Below are positions 19,019 through 30,392 of a stretch of 64,000 nucleotides of DNA, in pieces (within the stretch, counting starts at the first letter, position 1; each line of letters opens with the position of its first letter). Made by a program: the position numbers and the translations under genes. Under the pieces are notes generated by a model. The model made no database searches, had not been told where the DNA came from, and was given only the letters and a program-made list of their open reading frames with translations. Source of the DNA: Stenocarpella maydis. Its lineage: Eukaryota > Ascomycota > Sordariomycetes > Diaporthales > Diaporthaceae. Where the stretch lies: contig NQMI01000120.1 of the NCBI GenBank assembly GCA_002270565.1, forward strand, positions 79,566 through 143,565. The letters run 5' to 3'.

Positions 19019-22000
19019 TGGCTAGATCTGAAGGAAATGTAAGGCAGACGAATAAATTGCTAGATGTTTTTTTTTTCCCGGTGCAATTACCATATAAATC
19101 AACAATTGAAAGTGATGGTTGTGTCAGGCGGGTCACATATGCCCAGTCCGGCCTAGGGGCGGTTTTTCGTGCAAAGCGCCTGGCTGGGCTGGGCCTGCTG
19201 TTGGGGCTGGAACCACTAGAGTTGGTGGGTGGCCGGCTCGGTGGCCGCAGCAAGGCAGGCCGACGCACGACCTCCCGAACTATACTACTGTCAAGGGTGT
19301 GCAGCCAAAGCTCTGCTGGGCCTTGTTCCTGGGCAGCGTGGTATTCTGGGGTTTGAGCGGCAGGGCTATGTGATCTAGCGCAATGTGCTGTGGTAGCTAG
19401 ATGGCAATGCTGTGGTACAGCACCGCCATCGCGCGACGGCCACGATGCCTGGGCTCTGGCTGGCTATCATGCGAGACTCCGAGGAGAAGAAATTTCTCCT
19501 GTATTTCCCACGGCTTACACGCGCAGGAAGGATTGGGGCCGGCAGGGAAGGGAGGTGACCGGATGCAACCTCAGCGGGCGTGTTTTGGGTCGAGCATCGC
19601 GTGCATTGTGCCTATTGGTCCCGTTACCTGCCGTGAACGACTCGATACAACGTGCGGGACCTTGGGCATTCCAATGAGCAGACCGCACCGTGAGTGGTGT
19701 TGTCTGTTGGCGCAAGTGTGGCTCGTGACAGGCAGACCCGCGCGGAGTAAGCAATGAGTAAAAGCCCGAGCCTGTCGAGTAGCGCACGTCAAACTCCATC
19801 CCGAACCCCAGCAGTTGGAGCAACGAGTGGGTGGGCGAGCGTTGTGGGACAGGCATTCGGCGGCAAGCAAGGTTTAGAGTGGGCATTTTCGGCGATGCCC
19901 CTGGGGTGTTATGTTATGGAGTATGGCTGGGCTTGCGCAGGGAAAAGGCGGGATTGCCAGAGTTGCTCGATTGAACCACGCGATGCGAGATGGGGCGAAC
20001 GGTGGGAACGTGCTTGCACAGCGATTCGGGCGGCGGGGCTTGTTGGCTGAGGTTGTAGTGTAGCGTAGGGATGGAGATGTGGGCCGGAGATGGGCAGCTC
20101 GAGCAGGCATACCGAACGCACCGAGCATGAGATTGCCTCATGCGCTGGCTCAGCCCTTCTCGCCCGGCATGTCGAGCACCTCCAGGTCCATGATGCCGGC
20201 TCCGTGTGTGTGTGTGTGTGTGTGTGTGTTACACTGCGAGTGCTGGCTCTGGCCCATCAATGCAACCAAGGACAGCCCGATTTGATAATTACAGCGTGGT
20301 TTCATCATGGTGGAGATAGCTCGGGGTGTTTCCAAGTCTGGTTCGCAGGCTGGGGCACGCTGCAACGCTGCAACGCTGCGAGGGCGCCAGGCTCGAGGGG
20401 AGAATTTCCCGCAGCTTCACGGCTAGCAGGACTAGCCATGTGGTTGGCAGGCATTGGGAGCCACCTGGTAATGTACACTAGTAGACACAGCAATAATCCC
20501 GGATTATCGGCCAGCGCGCAGGATATTTCCGAACTCGGGGGCGGCGTGCCAAGGCGAGTCAGAAGCTGTTAAAAGTCCACAGCCCCAGCGTCCAGCGTCT
20601 CACCGAGACTGAACATTTATGGGGCCACGGAGCGGGCTCTTGAACTGTGGGCTCGAGCTGGGTGGGCTGCTGTAGTAGCTGTACTACGTAAGAGGAAGGG
20701 TGTATCACACTATGCGAGGGGGCCACGAGAGCCGGGACATGGTTTGTGTGTGTATGTGAGTATGTGAGAAAAAAAAAGGGGGGGGGGGTTGTTAAAGAGA
20801 TCGAGAGGAGAGAAACAACGTGATAGAGAGAATATGTATATGGGGCTGGACCGCAGATGTGGACCCCGACGTGCTGAAAAGAGCAGCATCTAGACTGACT
20901 ACATAGTACGTACATGCCGCATGGGGCATGTATCTACCAAGTATCTACAGCATCCGGAATATCTACTGACATACTAATAGTCCCTAGCACTCGCAGGCGG
21001 TCCTCACCGGCTAGGACACAGACTGGGCCAGGGACCAGGGACGGAGACGGGCCTGCAGTGCAACTTGTTGAGCATCGCCCATCTCGTCATCCTCTCACGC
21101 TCCCATACGGCCCACAGTCCAATCCAGTAACAGCCCGATGCTGGGACCTGCAGAAGCTTAATGGCCACCCGCCCAGCCGTCATGGAAAGGATCAGCACTC
21201 CAAGAAAACCATGCTCCATCCCACCGGGCACGACGACAAGACGTACGTGGTGTAGGGTATACATAGCAGTACATGCAGACGCGCAGACATGGCCACCCGA
21301 ATGTCCACGGTACACAGACGCACGCCACTCCAGATTCACATTCCTCGATGGACAAGCAGGTGGAGGACAGCCACAGCTCTGCAAAGCAAGCAGACACGCG
21401 GGTAGCTGGGCATATACGGCAAAACCCAGGCCCAGCCTGGCTGGACCTGGCCTGGCCCGACTCGACTCGAGTCGGCACACGACACGACCGGGGAACGGGC
21501 TGCCAGCACCGGCCGATCCAGCCAGGGATCTGTCTTTTGACCTGTCTGCTTGCTCGGGTCTGACTCTGCCTGGGCCATTGAGGCCTCAGTCTTCAGTCCT
21601 CGGCCCACCTTTGCTCGACTCCCGGCTCCGTCCCAGTCCCGCAGGAGGGACACAGGCAGAGCAGACAGAAAGAGAGAGGGTCTGATGGTCTCATCCTGCC
21701 AGCCCGGCACTCAAAAAATCCCCCATCTCATCTCCCCTGTGCATGCCCAATCTCCAGCCACAGCCTGCCCCTTCGTGAGCATCGCGGGCGTCAAATCATC
21801 GCAACCTCCACAGCACAATTTCTGACCCAAGCATGATCGGCGCGCGCACGAGACCAACGCGGCGCACAAGAGATTACGTGCTGATTTAAACGTCTCCGCC
21901 CCGGGCTAGGCGCTCAACGGCCGCCACGGCCTGCGCAGCTGCAACACCTGCTCAGCTCTGGTCCTCGCGCGGCTTTCTCCGTCGCCTGCCACAGCATCCC

Positions 22001-22520
22001 GCACCACCAACTGGGGGCCGGGTATTACTACTGCCACCCTTTTCCTAGCCTCCCTTGCCTGCTGCCTCTCGGAGCCGAGCTGGGCCAGCAGGGAGGACTC
22101 GCATGCTGGTACTGTCCCACGCACCCGCAGCGCAGCGCAGGCCCAGATCCAGGAGCCCAGAGCCCAGGGCCGGCGCCAAAGGCCAAAGCTAGGGCCCCAG
22201 ACGGCAACGCCAGGCCCAGAGGCGGGAGAGCATCAGATATCCATCATATTACACAGTATCCCACCCACATCTGCACATCTCCTTGCCTGCGTGTACACGC
22301 ACATCACCTGCCAGACATATCTCATCCTCGACTGTCCTCCCTACCTCTCTCTATATCCCTCGCCCTCGCACGCACACACACGGAACAACCATATACGACC
22401 ACGGCCACATATCCCTCCGCTCCTATACGCGACGGTACAGAGATCCGACAGATATCATCTCGCCGCTCCATCGATCCGCCCGGTCGTCTCGCCTTTCATT
22501 ACCCTGTGCTGTGTCGCATA
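19019..22520. other. Gene-free stretch upstream of the Zn2Cys6 regulator
   Basis: No gene is supported; frames on both strands are mutually overlapping and domain-free. It holds a (TG)n run at about 20204-20229 and an A/G homopolymer pair at about 20769-20789. The 22.2-22.5 kb part is rich in CA and CT blocks, as in long fungal 5' leaders. Confidence 0.5.
20204..20229. repeat. (TG)n microsatellite
   Basis: Thirteen or so uninterrupted TG units. Confidence 0.9.
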
Positions 22521-22525
22521 GCGCA

Positions 22526-22578
22526 GGACCTGACCTGACCTGACCTGACCACCAGACCTGACCTGACCTGACCTGACT
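22526..22578 (+). repeat. (CCTGA)n pentanucleotide repeat in two blocks
   Basis: Two blocks of four to five CCTGA units are separated by CACCAGA, about 450 nt ahead of the regulator's ATG, so they probably lie in its 5' leader or promoter. Confidence 0.85.
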
Positions 22579-23022
22579 ACCAGACCAGGGCCTCGGTTGT
22601 CAAGCGGCTGAAGCATAACATTCCTGAGGCTTGTTGTGCCTCGGCCGGCACTGCACCGTACCGCATTACACGTGCACCGCATAGGTCTCTCTGCCTTCGG
22701 GATTGTGCTTCTTGGCGCCCACCTCTCCCGACTCCCCCTGTCACTATATCTTCTCTCGTTGAGCCAGCTTTCGCATATCTGCTGTTGCTCTAGTGTCGGA
22801 CCACCTCCACGAAGCCACCGGGATCTCGGCAGGCGAGGCTTGAGAGGAGCTGCCCGTCACACTCGAGGACAGCTTGGGTTCGGCTCAGTGTCCCGCGCCC
22901 GTTGGTCAGCCCCGGCGCCCGACGCGCATGTTCCCGGCGACTCCAGCAGCCCGATTCTCTACTCTCTCGCAGCGGCAGCAGCAGACGCCTCACGGCTTGA
23001 TGCTCTCTCGCCACACACGAGC

Positions 23023-25070
23023 ATGGCAACACCCATACCTGGAGTCCAGGTCCAGGTCCAGGACAATGGATCCGGCTCCGCCTCTACCACCACTCCCACC
23101 TCGACAACGGCAGCCGGCGCACCTGGCTTCTCCGTCCAGATAACCGAACGCCCGGCACCTGTCGCCAACATGGCGTCCAACATGACCACCATGGTCTTTG
23201 ACGGCCCGGGCTCCACGGGCAAGGCAGTCAAGCGGCCCCGGCCCGTCAAGAGCTGCAACTCTTGCCGCCAGCGCAAGCTGCGCTGCGACCGAACCTGCCC
23301 CTGCTCGCAGTGCCAGAAGTCAAACCGCGTCTGCAAGTACGCAAACGAGCACGAGGTCGGCCCAGGATCCGAGGGCTCCGATGTCGAGGCGTCTCCGAGG
23401 CCTGCCAAGCGCCAGTACCGGCCGGCCCCACCGTACCCACTTGACGCGCCATCACCACAGCTGCAGGCAGGCCCCGGGCCCATGGGCCTGGGGCTGGGGG
23501 GCGGGGTCGAGCATCAGCCCCGTGGCGTGCCAGGATCGGTGCTCGAGCAATTTGGCAACCGGCTGGAGCGCCTGGAGAAGTTCGTCTTCAGCTCGAGCCC
23601 GGCCTCCACCGCCGGAGGGGCCGCACACGTGGCGGAATGGGCCCCATCGCGGAACCACCCCTACGCGGCTTATGCCGCGGTCATGGGATCTCCGACAACG
23701 ATCCGTGGCCTGAGCGTCAAGGGCAACCTGCGCACCCGGTTCTTCGGACAGAACAGCACGAGGGTGCTGCTGAATCTCTTTGACGAGGCCAGGGAGTTTA
23801 TCTTTAGCAAGTCGAGGGGCGGAGACATCAGGATCCTGTTCGAGCAGCTTCACAAGATCCACCGCGCGCTGCAGGGCGAGAGCAAGCGGGCGCTGGCGCC
23901 CATCTCGGTCTTCACCGACTCGATGCTGCCGGTGCAGAAGAGGATGGCCGATATCCTGCCGGGCCGGGCGACATGCGACCGTCTGCTGGACGCCTACATC
24001 TCAATCTCGGAGGGCATATACCGCATCGTGCACGTGCCGTCGTTCCAGGCCGAGTACGAGGCCTTCTGGGCGCAGACGGGTGTGTCAGACGGCTTCCTCC
24101 CGCGCCTGATGTGCATGCTGTCCCTCGGCGCGCGGTTCGAGACGGAGACGAAGGGCTTCAGCCGCGACCGAGCCGACGGCATCCACGCGCCGACGGCGTG
24201 CGCCCTCACGCGGGCGTGGCTCGATGGACTCCGGGGCAAGCAGCTGGTAGACATGGACACGCTGCAGTGCGAGGTGCTGCACCTGCATGCGTCGCGCATG
24301 ATGCTGTCGCGCAACCAGGAGTCGTGGGCGCAGCTGGGCTTCATCGTGCGCATGGCGATGACGATGGGCCTGCACCGCGACCCGGACGAGTTCCCACAGA
24401 TCCGCCCCTTCTACGCCGAGCTCCGCCGGCGCCTGTGGTACACCATCGTCGATATGGACCTGCACCTCGCGCTGGCCTGCAACCTGCCGGGCGCCGTCCG
24501 CGAGGGCGAGTACACGTGCCGCCCGCCCAGCAACCTCGATGATGCAGACATCTTCCCGGACATGAAGGCCCTCCCGCCGTCCAGGCCCATCGACGAGTAC
24601 ACCAACACCCAGCTCCAGGCGTACGCCTCCCGGACGCTGGCCCACCGCATCCGCGTGTCCACCATCATCAACCGCCTCGATACCATCCGGGACTTCCACG
24701 AGGTGCTCGACTGCGGCACCAAGCTGGAGCAGCTGCTGGACGACGTCAACCACCTGTTCCCGCGGCGCAACCAGACACTAGACCCGCGGGCCAAGTTCAA
24801 GGCCTGGCGCATGCGTGCCCTGCTGGACATGCATGTGCGCCGCCCCCTCCTGGCCCTGTACCGGCCGTTCGCCCTCAGCACCGTCGAGTGCCCGGCCCAC
24901 ATCACCACCAGCTACCTCAAGTCGTCCATGACCATGCTGACATACATGGATGAGCTAGACCCGCGGATGCCGGGCTTCGCGGACGTCAGCCACATGTACC
25001 ACGTCGTCCTCAAGCATGACATCATGCAGGCCGCCTTCAGCGTGTGCTACTTCATCAAGCTGGCCAGCGA

Positions 25071-25122
<52 letters not shown>

Positions 25123-25848
25123 CAGCACTTCGCCAAGCAGCAACAGCGCCCCCACCCGCAGAACGCGGCGAGATCGCCGACAGCCACACTGAACGGCCAG
25201 CTCCCGAGCCCGGACGCGACTCACGCGAACGCATACGACGGCGGCATCAGCGGCGGGGGCATCACGTTCACCAACGCCCTTGACAACCGCATGGTGTGGT
25301 CGACGCAAGGGATGACGCGGGCGGTGCAGGCGACGCTGGACAGCTTCGCATCCATGATCAAGGACGACCCGGCGTGCGACCTGCTCAAGGACACGGTGGT
25401 CCTGGCAGTGGTGCTCGGCTCCGTGGCGGGCGGTACGGCAGACGAGCGGGCGCGCCGCATCGCGAGCGGCGTGGCGCGCATCATCGATGCCGGGTCTGCC
25501 GCGCTCAACGCCAGCCCCGAGGCCATCGCCAGCATGCCCGGCCTCCCCGGGAGCGGCGGCTCCGGGCCTGTCGGGGCTGCTGGCAGCGGTACCGCCGCTG
25601 GGTTGCTTGATGGCGGCGGCGGCGGCAGCGCGTACGGGGCTGGTGGTGGGGCGAAGGGGTATAGTCCTACCACTGTGAGTGTTGCTTCCCTGCTGAGTCC
25701 TCCCTCCTTTTGCGGCGTGGCTGTTGGGTGATGAAAGGGCCGGTTTTTGCTAACCTGGGCTCGTTTCTTGTCGCGGCAGTTCTTTGACGACTTCTCCTAC
25801 TGGGATATGGATCAGTGGGATCTTGCGACTGTCCCGGTAGGCCTCTGA
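23023..25848 (+). CDS. Zn(II)2Cys6 transcription factor with fungal_trans domain (2 exons)
   Basis: The model is join(23023..25674, 25780..25848), 906 residues. The zinc cluster is at residues 78-104 (Cys78, 81, 88, 94, 97, 104; CX2CX6CX5CX2CX6C) with a basic RQRKLRC helix, so it binds DNA as a fungal binuclear-cluster regulator. A fungal_trans (PF04082-type) region spans about 330-560, with HVPSFQAEYEAFW, MAMTMGLHRDPDEFP and ELRRRLWYTIVDMDLHLAL. A glutamine run lies near residue 685 and Gly-rich sequence near 830-880. The 105-nt intron (GTGAGT...CTAAC...GCAG, phase 0) joins a last exon coding FFDDFSYWDMDQWDLATVP, an aromatic/acidic tail that could activate transcription (inference). The frame is open further upstream to an ATG at 22636, but those 129 residues resemble translated leader. 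The target pathway is not identifiable. Confidence 0.85.
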
Positions 25849-26959
25849 ACTGGACTACCGCTCGAACATGGCCGCTCCGCCGTCTTGGACGAAAGGATGA
25901 AAAGAGGAGGGGTAGAGCATTGGGTTCTGGCAGTTTTTGTGGATAAAGAAGACGGACTGCGACCGAGATGACAGAAGGCTACGTTGGCATTGCGAGCCTG
26001 ATGGTTGCATCAAAGCAACGCAAAGAGAGCCAAAGAGCCATCGAAACCGCGAGGCACGGAAATTGAGACATCGCGGCGCAGTGGACCGAATTACGAGCGA
26101 TGCTATCATATACACAAAACTACGTAACGGTGCGGAAAGGCCGGACCCAGAGGCCTTCTATTGTCGAGCCATCGGGTCCTGTCGCCACCGCAACAACTCC
26201 CGGTGGAACTGAGCCGGCTTCTGCCTACTCCGGATTGAGCCCCTGGGGCTTTGATGCTTGATTGCACGATTTGACAAAGAAAAAGGGGCGGAGCCCGACA
26301 CGATATCTGCTTGAAGCATACCATACCCGCTGGGAGAAGAACTCAGCGTTGGACGCACGCGGGTGGGCCAGGCATCTCTCCAGGAGAGGAGAACGACTTG
26401 TGGCTACGCATCTAAACAACCTCAATCGTTTGAACTTTCTCTTGGCTTACGTTTTTACTTCTTGGATTTTTCTTCACTTGATACCCCCACTTTTTACACT
26501 TTATTCTCCTTGTCTTCTCCGAGACCATCTGCCTATCTACCTTTGCTTCCTTCTGCTTTTCTTCTTTCCCAGAGAAAAAGATTCATTCCCACCCCAAGGT
26601 GGTGGCCGGCTCGGGTCTGGTTGGGCTGGCACAAGGGCATTCGTTTTAGTGTGATTTTTTTTTTTTTTTTTGGTTGCAAGAGAAAGAGAAGAACTTTAGA
26701 TATCCATCCTGTTTTGTTCGTTTCCGACGCCTGTCCATAGACCTCTGTCTGTCTTTATCGTTACCCTATATACCCAATTTCGAAATTTTATTATCATCCT
26801 CATGTACGGTCTAGAAGAGAGAAGAAAAGACCACATTGCGTTGCTTTTAGTTCTGTTGTGCTCATTCCGAGGGCTCAAACTGCATACCTGCCTCCTGTGT
26901 GTTAATCTTGGACGACGAGGCCAAGCGCACAAATCAGAAGACGGCCAGTGACAAGACGA
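25849..26959. other. Intergenic, convergent 3' space
   Basis: The 3' side of the Zn2Cys6 gene (+) faces the 3' end of the NmrA-like gene (-). It contains a long T run (about 26657-26672) and a T/C-rich block near 26440-26580 but no supported gene. Confidence 0.5.
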
Positions 26960-27721
26960 TCAGCCCACAATAATAGGCGCTTTCCCATCCCAATTCCCGC
27001 TCTCGGCAGCATCAACGAGGAACCTCGCCGCGGCGCCCCGCGAGATGGTCTCCATCATGCCGACCGTCCCACCCCCCGTCTCATCAAACACCCTCGCCCC
27101 AGCCACGCCCTCCCGCCCCTCCTCCTCCTCCTCGCCCTCGACAAGCCGCGTCGGCCGCACGAGCACGTACGAGACCACAGCCCCTCGCTGCTGCCGCTGA
27201 TGCCGCACGACCACCTCCTCCACCGCGTCGTGGTCCTCGTACGTGTACCTCATGTTGCTGTGCCGGAAGAGCAGGCGCAGGGGCCAGCTGGTGTGGCGGG
27301 CGGAAGTGCCCGCGCCGAGGGCGCCGAGGGCGACGATCCTGACGGGTCTCCCGCCGCCGCCGCCCTCCTCACCGAGCACCTCCAGCAGCCCGGCCATGCT
27401 GCCGGCCATCATCCGCGGCGGCGAGCAGCCCGGGTCCACGGCCGCGAAGGGGCTGTCGGATGCGCGCCGCGGGTTGAGGGTCGTTATCACCGCCTCCACG
27501 GGCGACGGGGAGGCCGCGAGGGCGGCCGCGACGTCGGACCTGTCCAGCGGGGAGCCCCGGACGGTGGTCAGGCTGGCGCGGCCGGGGTGGTCGGCCGGGA
27601 TGGCCCCCTCGAGGGGTCCGGGGGAGCGGACCAGGGCGGTGACAGTGTGGTTCCTGCGGAGGCATTCCTGGAGGACTTGGATGCCTGTGCGGCCCGTTGC
27701 GCCGAGGAGGAGGATCTGCAT
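26960..27721 (-). CDS. NAD(P)-binding NmrA-like/atypical SDR protein
   Basis: The 253-residue protein starts MQILLLGATGRTGIQVLQE, a Rossmann dinucleotide site GXXGXXG at residues 7-13, followed by LRRNHTVTALVRSP. Later parts have EAVITTLNPRR, VRIVALGALGAG and SYVLVRPTRLVEG, the pattern of NAD(P)-binding NmrA/SDR_a5-type proteins. Substrate and reaction are unknown; relatives act as redox sensors or as short-chain reductases. The frame extends 32 codons upstream to another ATG, but that part is Thr/Pro-rich with no fold, so the Met before the Rossmann motif is chosen. It ends in KAPIIVG. No intron is needed. The Gly- and Glu-rich loops (GEEGGGGGRP, EGEEEEEGREG) are low-complexity insertions in surface positions. 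Confidence 0.8.
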   Translation of the reverse strand: MQILLLGATGRTGIQVLQECLRRNHTVTALVRSPGPLEGAIPADHPGRASLTTVRGSPLDRSDVAAALAASPSPVEAVITTLNPRRASDSPFAAVDPGCSPPRMMAGSMAGLLEVLGEEGGGGGRPVRIVALGALGAGTSARHTSWPLRLLFRHSNMRYTYEDHDAVEEVVVRHQRQQRGAVVSYVLVRPTRLVEGEEEEEGREGVAGARVFDETGGGTVGMMETISRGAAARFLVDAAESGNWDGKAPIIVG

Positions 27722-28990
27722 TTTTTTTGGGAGGGGGGGGGGAGGGGGTTGTGGATTGGGCTTGTCCGGGAGGTTCGTGGAGGTGGTGGCTGTGGTAGTG
27801 ATTATAGTGTTGTTCAACAGGCTGAAAGGGGTTGTTTGTTGTCACCTTGTTAGGGAAATACTTTGCCCTGGACTGGTGGTATCACACTGAGGTGTATTAA
27901 TCTGATGAATGGGGAGTAAGGAATTGTGAACTCAATATCAAGATCCCAGCGACCTATATATATATTTATACGTCCTCGCGACGTGTGTAGGACCGCCCGG
28001 GTCCGAACGCTCACCCGTACAGTCTCGGCCGAGACTTACAAATCCCCGGCCTTGCAGAAATGGCCGGTTAATAAGTAGGTCGTGTCCCAGCCAAATTCCC
28101 ACAGCAGGATCCGCTAAACAGCACGACCGGGTCCAGGTGCATGACTAGCTGGGCGCCTGGTCCTGGCTATACCGCCAGGAACTGTCAGCATTTTCCAGGC
28201 ATTTATTGATGCGCGGTGCGTGTGGCCCGATCTGTACTTGGGTCGCCGGTAATATGTGACACGATACGGTAATATACATGGCGCTTTCGGCCGAGTCCAC
28301 GAAGACAAAATCTGTATTGCGGACGACCGCAGCTAAGTTCTTGGCATCAATGTTATTGCAAAATGAATAAAGCTCAACAGGACTTCTCACAGTCGGCATC
28401 TCGCTCAGCAGGGTGATTCCCCAAAGGCTACCTAGGTGCCTTGGAAATCGAAGCTGGGTCTGTCTGGTCGAGTACATGCAACTTGCCTCTTGGTCATCGG
28501 CGTGTAAGAGACCACAGGTTATCGTGCCATCACACACTGCTTGAGTCCGTCCCTCCCTGTACCGAGCGCCTAGGTATTTGAGTTGGTTTTCGGTCAACCT
28601 AGCCCAACATCGAATCAGTCGACTCGGTAGTCGTCGAAGCCGACATACTGCCGGTTCGCATCCCAAAACTGACAATACGGGAAGTAGGGAGCTAGGAGAA
28701 TAGGTAAGTTACCCTGGTGCACCCATCCCCTTGCAGGTCTTGTCATGACTCCGCAGACCTCTTTCACATTTTACGCGAAAGTATCATGCCGTGTGAAAGA
28801 ATGTGTTGGCGGGGATGATACACTTTGGAAAGCAAAATGCGGATGCAGCCAGTGATAGCATGCGTGCATACTAGTATGGATAAAACGGCAGAGCTTATGC
28901 TAAATATTGAGTAACGGAGGGCATATCTTCGGGTATATGATCTTTGGAAACGAGAATGTGAAAAGGACAATAACATCCATGGTGCTCCAA
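27722..28990. other. Intergenic, one open frame of unknown status
   Basis: A minus-strand frame of 176 codons (28145-28675) has no recognised domain and no supporting splice or codon evidence. A (TA)n tract lies near 27956-27967. Decayed downstream parts of the P450 remnant to the right may extend into this span. Confidence 0.35.
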
Positions 28991-29281
28991 TACATCTGCC
29001 CAGTGAGCAAGTATATATTGGGAGCCTGTATGTGTCCCTGTCGTATGAATGTAATACCACTCAGCGGTGACTTGAGTATCACATGGTTCAGAAGAGACTC
29101 ACCTGATGCGAAGGTGGAAATTTGATTCCTCCCGGAACATGCCAACCAGTGGGCCAAAGAATGGAACACCGGTCCAAATCGCGGGCGGCTCCCTGGCATC
29201 CCGGGTCAGATGGATGGTGAGGCGGAGGCAGAGGTAAATGGCCGCCAAGCCTGCAAGGGCGATGGCCGCAACTGACGGCAT
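28764..29281 (-). pseudogene. Cytochrome P450 5' remnant
   Basis: The ATG at 29279-29281 opens a membrane anchor (AAIALAGLAAIYLCLRL) followed by EPPAIWTGVPFFGPLVGM, the Pro-rich hinge and start of a class II P450 near the CYP7/CYP8-like fungal group. A donor at 29102 (AG|GTGAGT) and an acceptor at about 29026 (ATACAG) fit a 77-nt intron. They lead into LPIYTCSLG, corresponding to the usual PIYT.. strand. The following sequence resembles the P450 continuation only if the frame changes near 29000, and no heme-binding FxxGxxxCxG motif is found downstream. It is therefore a truncated or decayed gene. The first exon itself is clean, so decay may be fairly recent. Confidence 0.5.
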
Positions 29282-30392
29282 GGCTTTTTTTCGGTGTCGT
29301 AATGCTCAATGGAGGCAAATGTAATGAAGAGAGAGACTGCACTTGAGAGCGGACGACGGGCTCGACCTCGTTTTAAATCTTCAAGCCACTACCCTAGGGT
29401 CGATTCAGGGCCCAACCAACAAGCCCCCTCTCGTTCTCAAGTGGCAGATCGCTCTAGCCCTCAGGGTGTTAAAACTGGAGGTAGTTTTGAATCATATAAT
29501 ACAATCCATGTCCCACCCAACCAGCCAGCGCGCAAATCAACTCATAGTTGGGCCCAGCCGCATCCTACTAAAACCATTAACTGAAATCCACGCCAATGAA
29601 CAGCAAAATAGTATTTGCCGTAATTAAAGTTAATATAAATGCTAAGAACTCAATTCTGACCCTAAACTTAAGTTTTTCTTAGTAGAATTTGAGGTTATAG
29701 GAGATCAATAAATGAATATATTGCTTCTCGTATTATGCCGAATGTGACTTATTTTCCAGGCTGAGGCCCGCAGGCAGCCGCATCCTGGACTGCATTTTTC
29801 CTGGAGCCAGCCCAGGTCTCAGCCATTGGGTATACCCTTGATGTTGGATCCTAGTTCATCAGTATCTTAAAGATCTGCAAGTACAGAGTCCCTAGGGAAG
29901 CGTGAAGAATGGATCACGAAGTCTTGATAAGGGCTATTCTAGACCGTAAAGACTGGGATGGCTGAAGATATATGGACTTGAAACCTCAGGCGGTCGGAAG
30001 ACATACCATTCTTGTTGACATTAATGCTTAGAGACGATGACAGGTAGCTTATTGGGCTAGTCGGTAAGGTGTATATTCTATATTTGTGTGTGACGGGCTA
30101 CAGGTGTTTTTCTATTGAAAGGAGGCAATTCCGGCTCCTTCAGTTAGCTTTAATATCTGAGTTATTTGCACTAATTCTAGATCCCAATGGTTGATTACTT
30201 TAGGTTAGGTACCACATAGCCCAGTTCAGCTTACAAATCGGTATAAGTAGACACCCACCATCTGGGTATGAAATCCCTCGAATATACCTCTCAGAGTCTG
30301 TAATTGCTAAACCACACTGGCCATGAAAATGTCTATCGGGTCCAGGAGAAATATGCAGTGTATTTTTTTTCCCCAGCGATCATAGGGTTCCC
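29282..30392. other. Intergenic, no supported gene
   Basis: AT-leaning sequence with only short frames. It includes the upstream side of the P450 remnant and the 3' side of the receptor gene. Confidence 0.5.

Noticed and set aside
22636..23022. 129-codon N-terminal extension of the Zn2Cys6 protein
   Set aside because: Reads like leader sequence (Leu/Ser/His-rich, no conserved block); the Met at 23023 is a better start.
28145..28675. 176-codon minus-strand frame as a gene
   Set aside because: No domain, no splice support and mixed composition; left as unknown open frame only.
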